Assembly (NCBI GenBank): GCA_019828565.1
Contig: JAHDYR010000029.1
Location: 115,509 to 179,508, forward strand
Direction: 5' to 3'
Length of the DNA stretch: 64,000 bases
DNA from: Carpediemonas membranifera
Taxonomy: Eukaryota; Fornicata
The notes under the pieces were generated by a model. It saw only the letters and a list, made by a program, of their open reading frames with translations, was not told the origin of the DNA and ran no database searches. How positions within the stretch are numbered: the stretch's first letter is position 1; each line of letters opens with the position of its first letter. Positions 1-8,922 of the stretch are shown one piece after another. The translations under genes were made by a program, and so were the position numbers.

Positions 1-76
1 GTGCCCCGCTGGCTGGCACCCCGGCGACGACACCATCAACCCCGAGGACAAGAACGCCTACTTTAGCAAGCACTAA
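1..76 (+). CDS. 2-Cys peroxiredoxin, 3' fragment (unit 0, cut by window start)
   Basis: The first 76 bases encode the last residues of the peroxiredoxin found intact further on, including the resolving-Cys motif VCPAGW (the Cys codon is at 2-4) and the C-terminal YFSKH, then TAA. The rest lies outside the window. Confidence 0.9.
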   Translation, partial: CPAGWHPGDDTINPEDKNAYFSKH

Positions 77-280
77 ATAGTTTACTCACCCATGCTTTGA
101 ATGCCCACGATTTACCGCTCGTCCGCCTGACTGGCGCGGACACCGGCCTGCGTGACCGGTAGTGCAGTCAGCGCGCGTAGGATGTGAGTGGACGCTGTCG
201 TTGCCCGCAGCGCCTCAGTCCAGTGCCGGCCCAGACAAATTCACACGGTTGAAGCTGCGTTTAATCTTTCCGGGCGGCGC

Positions 281-594
281 TCAGGCGCTCTTGGCCTTCT
301 CGACGAGCTGGCGGATGGCGGCCTCGTTGGCGCCGACGACCTCACCGATCATCTGGCCGGCCTTGAAGGCCTTGAACGTGGGCATCGCGCGGACGCCTGC
401 GAGGCTGGCAGCCCCTGGTTCTGGTCGACGTCAACCTTCACGCAGGTGACGTTTGGGTTCTCCTCGGCGATCTTGATGAAGCGAGGGCCGATCATCTTGC
501 ACGGTGGGCACCAAGTGGCGAAGAAGTCGACGACTACGGGCGCGTCGCCGTTGATAAGCTGCTGGAATTCCTCAAGGGTTTCGATAACCTTCAT
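281..594 (-). CDS. Thioredoxin, unit 1 (one-base deletion)
   Basis: Same gene as the intact copy at 6521-6835, with ATG at 594. One T is missing in the run around 415-416 (CCCCTGG where other units have CCCCTTGG). This shifts the frame after residue 61 and removes the cis-Pro half of the fold. All other bases match intact copies and the deletion is in a short homopolymer near the contig end, so a consensus error is more likely than a real pseudogene. Confidence 0.8.
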
Positions 595-735
595 GTTGTG
601 TTCGTTTGTGGACTGGCCGGATCACGGCTGCTGCTGTGGCATTGCCGTGGGTATTGCCAGAAAAAGACCAGAATCGATGCCGGCGAAGCTGCCGCAGTCG
701 CTGCCGCGGCATGACATAGAACGCAACTACTGCAC

Positions 736-1324
736 ATGAACACTGTCCCCGTTATCTCCAAGCCCGCTCCCGCCTTCGAGGCCACCGCTGTGATGCCCGA
801 CGGCTCCTTCCAGAAGTTCAGCCTCGCTGAGCAGAAGGGCAAAGTACTTTGTCCTCGTCTTCTACCCCATGGACTTCACCTTCGTATGCCCCACCGAGAT
901 CATCGCCTTCTCCGAGGCCGCTGCCGAGTTCCGCAAGCTCGGCGCCGAGATCGCCGTCGTTTCCACCGACAGCGAGTTCGTCCACCTCGCCTGGCGCAAC
1001 ACCCCGCGCTCCGAGGGCGGCCTCGGTGAGCTGGCCATCCCCATGATCGCCGACACCAACCACGAGATCTCGAAGCAGTACGGCGTGCTCATCCCCGAGA
1101 TGGGCGTCGCCTTCCGCGGCCTCTTCATCATCGACGACAAGGGCATCCTCCGCCAGATCACCGTCAACGATCTGCCCGTCGGCCGCGACGTCGCCGAGAC
1201 CAAGCGCCTCCTCCAGGCCTTCCAGTTCACCGACAAGTACGGCGAGGTGTGCCCCGCTGGCTGGCACCCCGGCGACGACACCATCAACCCCGAGGACAAG
1301 AACGCCTACTTTAGCAAGCACTAA
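736..1324 (+). CDS. 2-Cys peroxiredoxin, unit 1 (one-base insertion)
   Basis: Matches the intact gene at 6976-7563 except for an extra A at about 841-843 (GGCAAAGTAC against GGCAAGTAC), which breaks the frame just before the peroxidatic Cys51. The remainder from FVCPTE to YFSKH is intact in the shifted frame. A neighbouring A-run in the promoter (AAAAA against AAAA near 660) also has an extra base. Probably a sequencing or assembly error; otherwise a pseudogene copy. Confidence 0.8.
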
Positions 1325-1528
1325 ATAGTTTACTCACCCATGCTTTGAATGCCCACGATTTACCGCTCGTCCGCCTGACTGGCGCGGACACCGGCCTGCG
1401 TGACCGGTAGTGCAGTCAGCGCGCGTAGGATGTGAGTGGACGCTGTCGTTGCCCGCAGCGCCTCAGTCCAGTGCCGGCCCAGACAAATTCACACGGTTGA
1501 AGCTGCGTTTAATCTTTCCGGGCGGCGC

Positions 1529-1843
1529 TCAGGCGCTCTTGGCCTTCTCGACGAGCTGGCGGATGGCGGCCTCGTTGGCGCCGACGACCTCACCGATCAT
1601 CTGGCCGGCCTTGAAGGCCTTGAACGTGGGCATCGCGCGGACGCCTGCGAGGCTGGCAGCCCCTTGGTTCTGGTCGACGTCAACCTTCACGCAGGTGACG
1701 TTTGGGTTCTCCTCGGCGATCTTGATGAAGCGAGGGCCGATCATCTTGCACGGTGGGCACCAAGTGGCGAAGAAGTCGACGACTACGGGCGCGTCGCCGT
1801 TGATAAGCTGCTGGAATTCCTCAAGGGTTTCGATAACCTTCAT
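1529..1843 (-). CDS. Thioredoxin, unit 2
   Basis: Intact 104-residue copy identical to unit 6 (see 6521-6835). Active site WCPPC and cis-Pro motif MPTF are present. It diverges from the unit 2 peroxiredoxin across a 140-bp intergenic region (1844-1983). Confidence 0.93.
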   Translation of the reverse strand: MKVIETLEEFQQLINGDAPVVVDFFATWCPPCKMIGPRFIKIAEENPNVTCVKVDVDQNQGAASLAGVRAMPTFKAFKAGQMIGEVVGANEAAIRQLVEKAKSA

Positions 1844-1983
1844 GTTGTGTTCGTTTGTGGACTGGCCGGATCACGGCTGCTGCTGTGGCATTGCCGTGGG
1901 TATTGCCAGAAAAGACCAGAATCGATGCCGGCGAAGCTGCCGCAGTCGCTGCCGCGGCATGACATAGAACGCAACTACTGCAC

Positions 1984-2572
1984 ATGAACACTGTCCCCGT
2001 TATCTCCAAGCCCGCTCCCGCCTTCGAGGCCACCGCTGTGATGCCCGACGGCTCCTTCCAGAAGTTCAGCCTCGCTGAGCAGAAGGGCAAGTACTTTGTC
2101 CTCGTCTTCTACCCCATGGACTTCACCTTCGTATGCCCCACCGAGATCATCGCCTTCTCCGAGGCCGCTGCCGAGTTCCGCAAGCTCGGCGCCGAGATCG
2201 CCGTCGTTTCCACCGACAGCGAGTTCGTCCACCTCGCCTGGCGCAACACCCCGCGCTCCGAGGGCGGCCTCGGTGAGCTGGCCATCCCCATGATCGCCGA
2301 CACCAACCACGAGATCTCGAAGCAGTACGGCGTGCTCATCCCCGAGATGGGCGTCGCCTTCCGCGGCCTCTTCATCATCGACGACAAGGGCATCCTCCGC
2401 CAGATCACCGTCAACGATCTGCCCGTCGGCCGCGACGTCGCCGAGACCAAGCGCCTCCTCCAGGCCTTCCAGTTCACCGACAAAGTACGGCGAGGTGTGC
2501 CCCGCTGGCTGGCACCCCGGCGACGACACCATCAACCCCGAGGACAAGAACGCCTACTTTAGCAAGCACTAA
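1984..2572 (+). CDS. 2-Cys peroxiredoxin, unit 2 (one-base insertion near 3' end)
   Basis: Identical to the intact copies through residue 166, so peroxidatic Cys51 and the GGLG motif are in frame. An extra A at 2482-2484 (GACAAAGTACGG against GACAAGTACGG) then shifts the frame and removes the resolving Cys172 and the C-terminal YF motif. As in unit 1 the change is a homopolymer indel, so an assembly error is likely. Confidence 0.82.
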
Positions 2573-2776
2573 ATAGTTTACTCACCCATGCTTTGAATGC
2601 CCACGATTTACCGCTCGTCCGCCTGACTGGCGCGGACACCGGCCTGCGTGACCGGTAGTGCAGTCAGCGCGCGTAGGATGTGAGTGGACGCTGTCGTTGC
2701 CCGCAGCGCCCCAGTCCAGTGCCGGCCCAGACAAATTCACACGGTTGAAGCTGCGTTTAATCTTTCCGGGCGGCGC

Positions 2777-3091
2777 TCAGGCGCTCTTGGCCTTCTCGAC
2801 GAGCTGGCGGATGGCGGCCTCGTTGGCGCCGACGACCTCACCGATCATCTGGCCGGCCTTGAAGGCCTTGAACGTGGGCATCGCGCGGACGCCTGCGAGG
2901 CTGGCAGCCCCTTGGTTCTGGTCGACGTCAACCTTCACGCAGGTGACGTTTGGGTTCTCCTCGGCGATCTTGATGAAGCGAGGGCCGATCATCTTGCACG
3001 GTGGGCACCAAGTGGCGAAGAAGTCGACGACTACGGGCGCGTCGCCGTTGATAAGCTGCTGGAATTCCTCAAGGGTTTCGATAACCTTCAT
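2777..3091 (-). CDS. Thioredoxin, unit 3
   Basis: Intact 104-residue copy, same protein as unit 6. WCPPC at residues 28-32. Shares promoter 3092-3231 with the peroxiredoxin at 3232. Confidence 0.93.
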   Translation of the reverse strand: MKVIETLEEFQQLINGDAPVVVDFFATWCPPCKMIGPRFIKIAEENPNVTCVKVDVDQNQGAASLAGVRAMPTFKAFKAGQMIGEVVGANEAAIRQLVEKAKSA

Positions 3092-3231
3092 GTTGTGTTC
3101 GTTTGTGGACTGGCCGGATCACGGCTGCTGCTGTGGCATTGCCGTGGGTATTGCCAGAAAAGACCAGAATCGATGCCGGCGAAGCTGCCGCAGTCGCTGC
3201 CGCGGCATGACATAGAACGCAACTACTGCAC

Positions 3232-3819
3232 ATGAACACTGTCCCCGTTATCTCCAAGCCCGCTCCCGCCTTCGAGGCCACCGCTGTGATGCCCGACGGC
3301 TCCTTCCAGAAGTTCAGCCTCGCTGAGCAGAAGGGCAAGTACTTTGTCCTCGTCTTCTACCCCATGGACTTCACCTTCGTATGCCCCACCGAGATCATCG
3401 CCTTCTCCGAGGCCGCTGCCGAGTTCCGCAAGCTCGGCGCCGAGATCGCCGTCGTTTCCACCGACAGCGAGTTCGTCCACCTCGCCTGGCGCAACACCCC
3501 GCGCTCCGAGGGCGGCCTCGGTGAGCTGGCCATCCCCATGATCGCCGACACCAACCACGAGATCTCGAAGCAGTACGGCGTGCTCATCCCCGAGATGGGC
3601 GTCGCCTTCCGCGGCCTCTTCATCATCGACGACAAGGGCATCCTCCGCCAGATCACCGTCAACGATCTGCCCGTCGGCCGCGACGTCGCCGAGACCAAGC
3701 GCCTCCTCCAGGCCTTCCAGTTCACCGACAAGTACGGCGAGGTGTGCCCCGCTGGCTGGCACCCCGGCGACGACACCATCAACCCCGAGGACAAGAACGC
3801 CTACTTTAGCAAGCACTAA
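3232..3819 (+). CDS. 2-Cys peroxiredoxin, unit 3
   Basis: Intact 195-residue copy, same protein as unit 6. Peroxidatic Cys51, resolving Cys172, GGLG and YF motifs are all present. Confidence 0.95.
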   Translation: MNTVPVISKPAPAFEATAVMPDGSFQKFSLAEQKGKYFVLVFYPMDFTFVCPTEIIAFSEAAAEFRKLGAEIAVVSTDSEFVHLAWRNTPRSEGGLGELAIPMIADTNHEISKQYGVLIPEMGVAFRGLFIIDDKGILRQITVNDLPVGRDVAETKRLLQAFQFTDKYGEVCPAGWHPGDDTINPEDKNAYFSKH

Positions 3820-4024
3820 ATAGTTTACTCACCCATGCTTTGAATGCCCACGATTTACCGCTCGTCCGCCTGACTGGCGCGGACACCGGCCTGCGTGACC
3901 GGTAGTGCAGTCAGCGCGCGTAGGATGTGAGTGGACGCTGTCGTTGCCCGCAGCGCCCCAGTCCAGTGCCGGCCCAGACAAATTCACACGGTTGAAGCTG
4001 CGTTTAATCTTTTCCGGGCGGCGC

Positions 4025-4339
4025 TCAGGCGCTCTTGGCCTTCTCGACGAGCTGGCGGATGGCGGCCTCGTTGGCGCCGACGACCTCACCGATCATCTGG
4101 CCGGCCTTGAAGGCCTTGAACGTGGGCATCGCGCGGACGCCTGCGAGGCTGGCAGCCCCTTGGTTCTGGTCGACGTCAACCTTCACGCAGGTGACGTTTG
4201 GGTTCTCCTCGGCGATCTTGATGAAGCGAGGGCCGATCATCTTGCACGGTGGGCACCAAGTGGCGAAGAAGTCGACGACTACGGGCGCGTCGCCGTTGAT
4301 AAGCTGCTGGAATTCCTCAAGGGTTTCGATAACCTTCAT
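4025..4339 (-). CDS. Thioredoxin, unit 4
   Basis: Intact 104-residue copy, same protein as unit 6. From this unit onward the T-run just past the stop codon is four Ts rather than three. Shares promoter 4340-4479. Confidence 0.93.
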   Translation of the reverse strand: MKVIETLEEFQQLINGDAPVVVDFFATWCPPCKMIGPRFIKIAEENPNVTCVKVDVDQNQGAASLAGVRAMPTFKAFKAGQMIGEVVGANEAAIRQLVEKAKSA

Positions 4340-4479
4340 GTTGTGTTCGTTTGTGGACTGGCCGGATCACGGCTGCTGCTGTGGCATTGCCGTGGGTATT
4401 GCCAGAAAAGACCAGAATCGATGCCGGCGAAGCTGCCGCAGTCGCTGCCGCGGCATGACATAGAACGCAACTACTGCAC

Positions 4480-5067
4480 ATGAACACTGTCCCCGTTATC
4501 TCCAAGCCCGCTCCCGCCTTCGAGGCCACCGCTGTGATGCCCGACGGCTCCTTCCAGAAGTTCAGCCTCGCTGAGCAGAAGGGCAAGTACTTTGTCCTCG
4601 TCTTCTACCCCATGGACTTCACCTTCGTATGCCCCACCGAGATCATCGCCTTCTCCGAGGCCGCTGCCGAGTTCCGCAAGCTCGGCGCCGAGATCGCCGT
4701 CGTTTCCACCGACAGCGAGTTCGTCCACCTCGCCTGGCGCAACACCCCGCGCTCCGAGGGCGGCCTCGGTGAGCTGGCCATCCCCATGATCGCCGACACC
4801 AACCACGAGATCTCGAAGCAGTACGGCGTGCTCATCCCCGAGATGGGCGTCGCCTTCCGCGGCCTCTTCATCATCGACGACAAGGGCATCCTCCGCCAGA
4901 TCACCGTCAACGATCTGCCCGTCGGCCGCGACGTCGCCGAGACCAAGCGCCTCCTCCAGGCCTTCCAGTTCACCGACAAGTACGGCGAGGTGTGCCCCGC
5001 TGGCTGGCACCCCGGCGACGACACCATCAACCCCGAGGACAAGAACGCCTACTTTAGCAAGCACTAA
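4480..5067 (+). CDS. 2-Cys peroxiredoxin, unit 4
   Basis: Intact 195-residue copy, same protein as unit 6, all catalytic motifs present. Confidence 0.95.
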   Translation: MNTVPVISKPAPAFEATAVMPDGSFQKFSLAEQKGKYFVLVFYPMDFTFVCPTEIIAFSEAAAEFRKLGAEIAVVSTDSEFVHLAWRNTPRSEGGLGELAIPMIADTNHEISKQYGVLIPEMGVAFRGLFIIDDKGILRQITVNDLPVGRDVAETKRLLQAFQFTDKYGEVCPAGWHPGDDTINPEDKNAYFSKH

Positions 5068-5272
5068 ATAGTTTACTCACCCATGCTTTGAATGCCCACG
5101 ATTTACCGCTCGTCCGCCTGACTGGCGCGGACACCGGCCTGCGTGACCGGTAGTGCAGTCAGCGCGCGTAGGATGTGAGTGGACGCTGTCGTTGCCCGCA
5201 GCGCCCCAGTCCAGTGCCGGCCCAGACAAATTCACACGGTTGAAGCTGCGTTTAATCTTTTCCGGGCGGCGC

Positions 5273-5587
5273 TCAGGCGCTCTTGGCCTTCTCGACGAGC
5301 TGGCGGATGGCGGCCTCGTTGGCGCCGACGACCTCACCGATCATCTGGCCGGCCTTGAAGGCCTTGAACGTGGGCATCGCGCGGACGCCTGCGAGGCTGG
5401 CAGCCCCTTGGTTCTGGTCGACGTCAACCTTCACGCAGGTGACGTTTGGGTTCTCCTCGGCGATCTTGATGAAGCGAGGGCCGATCATCTTGCACGGTGG
5501 GCACCAAGTGGCGAAGAAGTCGACGACTACGGGCGCGTCGCCGTTGATAAGCTGCTGGAATTCCTCAAGGGTTTCGATAACCTTCAT
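5273..5587 (-). CDS. Thioredoxin, unit 5
   Basis: Intact 104-residue copy, same protein as unit 6. Shares promoter 5588-5727 with the peroxiredoxin of the unit. Confidence 0.93.
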   Translation of the reverse strand: MKVIETLEEFQQLINGDAPVVVDFFATWCPPCKMIGPRFIKIAEENPNVTCVKVDVDQNQGAASLAGVRAMPTFKAFKAGQMIGEVVGANEAAIRQLVEKAKSA

Positions 5588-5727
5588 GTTGTGTTCGTTT
5601 GTGGACTGGCCGGATCACGGCTGCTGCTGTGGCATTGCCGTGGGTATTGCCAGAAAAGACCAGAATCGATGCCGGCGAAGCTGCCGCAGTCGCTGCCGCG
5701 GCATGACATAGAACGCAACTACTGCAC

Positions 5728-6315
5728 ATGAACACTGTCCCCGTTATCTCCAAGCCCGCTCCCGCCTTCGAGGCCACCGCTGTGATGCCCGACGGCTCCT
5801 TCCAGAAGTTCAGCCTCGCTGAGCAGAAGGGCAAGTACTTTGTCCTCGTCTTCTACCCCATGGACTTCACCTTCGTATGCCCCACCGAGATCATCGCCTT
5901 CTCCGAGGCCGCTGCCGAGTTCCGCAAGCTCGGCGCCGAGATCGCCGTCGTTTCCACCGACAGCGAGTTCGTCCACCTCGCCTGGCGCAACACCCCGCGC
6001 TCCGAGGGCGGCCTCGGTGAGCTGGCCATCCCCATGATCGCCGACACCAACCACGAGATCTCGAAGCAGTACGGCGTGCTCATCCCCGAGATGGGCGTCG
6101 CCTTCCGCGGCCTCTTCATCATCGACGACAAGGGCATCCTCCGCCAGATCACCGTCAACGATCTGCCCGTCGGCCGCGACGTCGCCGAGACCAAGCGCCT
6201 CCTCCAGGCCTTCCAGTTCACCGACAAGTACGGCGAGGTGTGCCCCGCTGGCTGGCACCCCGGCGACGACACCATCAACCCCGAGGACAAGAACGCCTAC
6301 TTTAGCAAGCACTAA
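5728..6315 (+). CDS. 2-Cys peroxiredoxin, unit 5
   Basis: Intact 195-residue copy, same protein as unit 6, all catalytic motifs present. Confidence 0.95.
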   Translation: MNTVPVISKPAPAFEATAVMPDGSFQKFSLAEQKGKYFVLVFYPMDFTFVCPTEIIAFSEAAAEFRKLGAEIAVVSTDSEFVHLAWRNTPRSEGGLGELAIPMIADTNHEISKQYGVLIPEMGVAFRGLFIIDDKGILRQITVNDLPVGRDVAETKRLLQAFQFTDKYGEVCPAGWHPGDDTINPEDKNAYFSKH

Positions 6316-6520
6316 ATAGTTTACTCACCCATGCTTTGAATGCCCACGATTTACCGCTCGTCCGCCTGACTGGCGCGGACACCGGCCTGCGTGACCGGTA
6401 GTGCAGTCAGCGCGCGTAGGATGTGAGTGGACGCTGTCGTTGCCCGCAGCGCCTCAGTCCAGTGCCGGCCCAGACAAATTCACACGGTTGAAGCTGCGTT
6501 TAATCTTTTCCGGGCGGCGC

Positions 6521-6835
6521 TCAGGCGCTCTTGGCCTTCTCGACGAGCTGGCGGATGGCGGCCTCGTTGGCGCCGACGACCTCACCGATCATCTGGCCGG
6601 CCTTGAAGGCCTTGAACGTGGGCATCGCGCGGACGCCTGCGAGGCTGGCAGCCCCTTGGTTCTGGTCGACGTCAACCTTCACGCAGGTGACGTTTGGGTT
6701 CTCCTCGGCGATCTTGATGAAGCGAGGGCCGATCATCTTGCACGGTGGGCACCAAGTGGCGAAGAAGTCGACGACTACGGGCGCGTCGCCGTTGATAAGC
6801 TGCTGGAATTCCTCAAGGGTTTCGATAACCTTCAT
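6521..6835 (-). CDS. Thioredoxin, unit 6 (reference copy)
   Basis: A 104-residue single-domain thioredoxin, the usual cytosolic length, with no targeting peptide. The redox motif is W28-C-P-P-C32; most thioredoxins have WCGPC, and a Pro in the middle position is expected to alter redox potential (inference). The cis-Pro loop is MPTF (Pro72), and VVVDFFATWC is the typical beta3/alpha2 entry. It reduces disulfides, and the head-to-head peroxiredoxin is the obvious client. ATG is at 6835, preceded by a promoter of 140 bp shared with that gene. The stop lies 205 bp from the previous peroxiredoxin stop. No thioredoxin reductase is in the window. Confidence 0.95.
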   Translation of the reverse strand: MKVIETLEEFQQLINGDAPVVVDFFATWCPPCKMIGPRFIKIAEENPNVTCVKVDVDQNQGAASLAGVRAMPTFKAFKAGQMIGEVVGANEAAIRQLVEKAKSA

Positions 6836-6975
6836 GTTGTGTTCGTTTGTGGACTGGCCGGATCACGGCTGCTGCTGTGGCATTGCCGTGGGTATTGCCA
6901 GAAAAGACCAGAATCGATGCCGGCGAAGCTGCCGCAGTCGCTGCCGCGGCATGACATAGAACGCAACTACTGCAC
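6836..6975. promoter_or_regulatory. Bidirectional promoter between thioredoxin and peroxiredoxin (six copies)
   Basis: The 140 bp between the two start codons must contain both promoters. Equivalent intervals are 595-735, 1844-1983, 3092-3231, 4340-4479 and 5588-5727. No TATA box is evident. Sequence conservation across units cannot highlight sites because the whole unit is near-identical. Confidence 0.7.
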
Positions 6976-7563
6976 ATGAACACTGTCCCCGTTATCTCCA
7001 AGCCCGCTCCCGCCTTCGAGGCCACCGCTGTGATGCCCGACGGCTCCTTCCAGAAGTTCAGCCTCGCTGAGCAGAAGGGCAAGTACTTTGTCCTCGTCTT
7101 CTACCCCATGGACTTCACCTTCGTATGCCCCACCGAGATCATCGCCTTCTCCGAGGCCGCTGCCGAGTTCCGCAAGCTCGGCGCCGAGATCGCCGTCGTT
7201 TCCACCGACAGCGAGTTCGTCCACCTCGCCTGGCGCAACACCCCGCGCTCCGAGGGCGGCCTCGGTGAGCTGGCCATCCCCATGATCGCCGACACCAACC
7301 ACGAGATCTCGAAGCAGTACGGCGTGCTCATCCCCGAGATGGGCGTCGCCTTCCGCGGCCTCTTCATCATCGACGACAAGGGCATCCTCCGCCAGATCAC
7401 CGTCAACGATCTGCCCGTCGGCCGCGACGTCGCCGAGACCAAGCGCCTCCTCCAGGCCTTCCAGTTCACCGACAAGTACGGCGAGGTGTGCCCCGCTGGC
7501 TGGCACCCCGGCGACGACACCATCAACCCCGAGGACAAGAACGCCTACTTTAGCAAGCACTAA
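6976..7563 (+). CDS. Typical 2-Cys peroxiredoxin, unit 6 (reference copy)
   Basis: A 195-residue AhpC/Prx1-class peroxidase that reduces H2O2 and organic peroxides, then is recycled by thioredoxin. The catalytic motif is [12 protein letters not shown] with Pro44, Thr48 and peroxidatic Cys51; the resolving Cys172 is in VCPAGW. It also has GGLG (residues 94-97) and a C-terminal YF (191-192), the pair that in eukaryotic Prxs marks the hyperoxidation-sensitive 'floodgate' type. There is no signal peptide, so it is probably cytosolic. It is the last unit of the array; homology to the other units stops about 24 bases after TAA. Strong similarity to metazoan Prx1/2 makes the family call secure. Confidence 0.97.
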   Translation: MNTVPVISKPAPAFEATAVMPDGSFQKFSLAEQKGKYFVLVFYPMDFTFVCPTEIIAFSEAAAEFRKLGAEIAVVSTDSEFVHLAWRNTPRSEGGLGELAIPMIADTNHEISKQYGVLIPEMGVAFRGLFIIDDKGILRQITVNDLPVGRDVAETKRLLQAFQFTDKYGEVCPAGWHPGDDTINPEDKNAYFSKH

Positions 7564-7656
7564 ATAGTTTACTTACCCATGCTTCCGTTCACACCACCCA
7601 GCCGGACATGGCTGACACGGCAGCATTTACATTGCTATGTACACTCCCTACACACC

Positions 7657-8760
7657 TCACTTCCTGTTCCTGTAACCTTGCCCGGTGGGCGGGTACATCG
7701 GGTAGACCGCCCTCTGGCCGTACTGGCCGGTTGGGACATACGCTCCGTACCCAACCGGACGGGCTATGGCCTGCGTAGCCTGCCGCTGCCTCTGCTGGTT
7801 GAGCTGAGCTATTTGCTGTCTCTTCAAGACCTGGCGCCGATGGATGCGAGTTTGGACGACGACGCAGGCACAGCACGTGATACAGCAGGCCGACAGCGAA
7901 CAGCAGCACAGTAGCAGCACTGCGGTCACTGGTATGGCTAGAATGATGCCGACGATGACGAGGATGGCGGTGATGACGAGCTCGACTGTGTCGAAGTCAC
8001 AGTCGCCATCGACCAGCTCATTGAAGCCCGACGCAATGGCCTTCATAGCCTCCTGCTGCCTGTCTATGATTGTATACCCGTCCAGGCCAACTGAAGGGCC
8101 GTCGGATTCCCCTTTAAGCGTGTCGAGGACGTCCTTGGCCCCATCTGACACTGCCAGCCCGCCCATGACCGTGCCTCGAGACGTTAAGTTAGTAAAGGCC
8201 TCGCTGGTTGAGTTCCAAGACGGTTCATCGCCGAGTACGAAGTAGATGGAGGGGATCCGGTCGGAGTCTGAGTCGACGAAGGCTGCCAGGGCCTGCTCCA
8301 GTGCTGTGTCTAGGTCTGCCATCTCGTGTGTGACAGTGAGGGACCACACGAGGTCATTGTCCGTGGCGGCCAGCAGGTAGCCGATATCGAGCACGACCTC
8401 GTCTGGTTTTTTCAGACGCAACTCGGAGTTCGTCGCCGGGTAGACGCCGGTGTTTGAGCCCATGAGTACGAGCCCGATGCGGTCGTCGTTAGCCCTGAGC
8501 TGTGGGATCCAGGTGGCGAAGGCCGACAGGATGGGGTAGCGGTCGGACAGATCAAGGGTCGCCACGTCCACAACCAGCACCACATCGTGGGCCTGGTGGG
8601 AGCAGATATGCTGCCACGGGCTTATGACGCTGTCTAGGTAGTCGTAGCCCTCGTTGAAGAGCTCAAGGGCGCTGGGGACCGAAGGGGAAAGAGTCGTGAC
8701 ATCCTGGTAGGATAATCCGCATAGCAACGCCACAATGAGCGTTATTGCAAGGGTTTTCAT
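7657..8760 (-). CDS. vWA-like type I membrane protein with Tyr/Gly-rich cytoplasmic tail
   Basis: 367 residues. Residues 1-19 form a clear signal peptide (MKTLAITLIVALLCGLSYQ). Residues about 57-215 look like a von Willebrand A domain: a hydrophobic beta strand DVVLVVDVATLDLS followed by alternating helices and strands. The metal-binding MIDAS motif (DxSxS) is not conserved (DVATL), so metal-dependent ligand binding is doubtful. Two NxS/T sites lie at WNSTSEAF and NLTS. Residues about 262-298 are a long transmembrane segment ending in a Cys cluster (LLLCCCSLSACCITCC), a likely palmitoylation zone. The tail is Arg/Gln-rich, then Tyr/Gly/Pro-rich. The gene is convergent with the array, 93 bp from its last stop. 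Ligand unknown. Confidence 0.75.
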   Translation of the reverse strand: MKTLAITLIVALLCGLSYQDVTTLSPSVPSALELFNEGYDYLDSVISPWQHICSHQAHDVVLVVDVATLDLSDRYPILSAFATWIPQLRANDDRIGLVLMGSNTGVYPATNSELRLKKPDEVVLDIGYLLAATDNDLVWSLTVTHEMADLDTALEQALAAFVDSDSDRIPSIYFVLGDEPSWNSTSEAFTNLTSRGTVMGGLAVSDGAKDVLDTLKGESDGPSVGLDGYTIIDRQQEAMKAIASGFNELVDGDCDFDTVELVITAILVIVGIILAIPVTAVLLLCCCSLSACCITCCACVVVQTRIHRRQVLKRQQIAQLNQQRQRQATQAIARPVGYGAYVPTGQYGQRAVYPMYPPTGQGYRNRK

Positions 8761-8922
8761 CTCGTTCGCTTGCTTGTCTAATTATGGCATGCGATGGCTG
8801 CGAAGCAGAAATTCTGTAGACTTCCAGGAGATCGTGTGAGATCTACGAAGATACGCCGACACTCCCAACCCGCATCCAATCACCCAGACCATCCAAGATA
8901 TTTTAGAGAGCTATGTTACCAT

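Larger units (their letters stand above)
1..7587. repeat. Tandem array of 1,248-bp thioredoxin/peroxiredoxin units
   Basis: Six complete units (77-1324, 1325-2572, 2573-3819, 3820-5067, 5068-6315, 6316-7563) follow the last 76 bases of a seventh. Each unit carries convergent 3' spacer, thioredoxin on minus, a 140-bp shared promoter, and peroxiredoxin on plus. Units are almost identical; the differences seen are a C/T site in the spacer, a T3/T4 run before the thioredoxin stop, and single-base indels in units 1 and 2. Homology continues about 24 bases past the last Prx stop and then ends near 7587. The window begins inside the array, so the true copy number is unknown. Confidence 0.97.

Noticed and set aside
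281-1324. Calling unit 1 Trx and Prx true pseudogenes
   Set aside because: Only homopolymer indels, at the contig edge, with otherwise perfect identity; error is the simpler explanation.
818-7560. Long antisense ORFs across each peroxiredoxin (up to 197 codons on minus)
   Set aside because: They mirror the Prx codons in a GC-rich frame, are Leu/Gly/Val/Asp low-complexity, and have no known domain. The Prx frame is unequivocal.
1-7587. Bacterial operon or horizontally acquired cassette
   Set aside because: The Prx is of eukaryotic Prx1/2 type, genes are divergent rather than co-directional, no ribosome binding sites are seen, and composition matches the neighbours.
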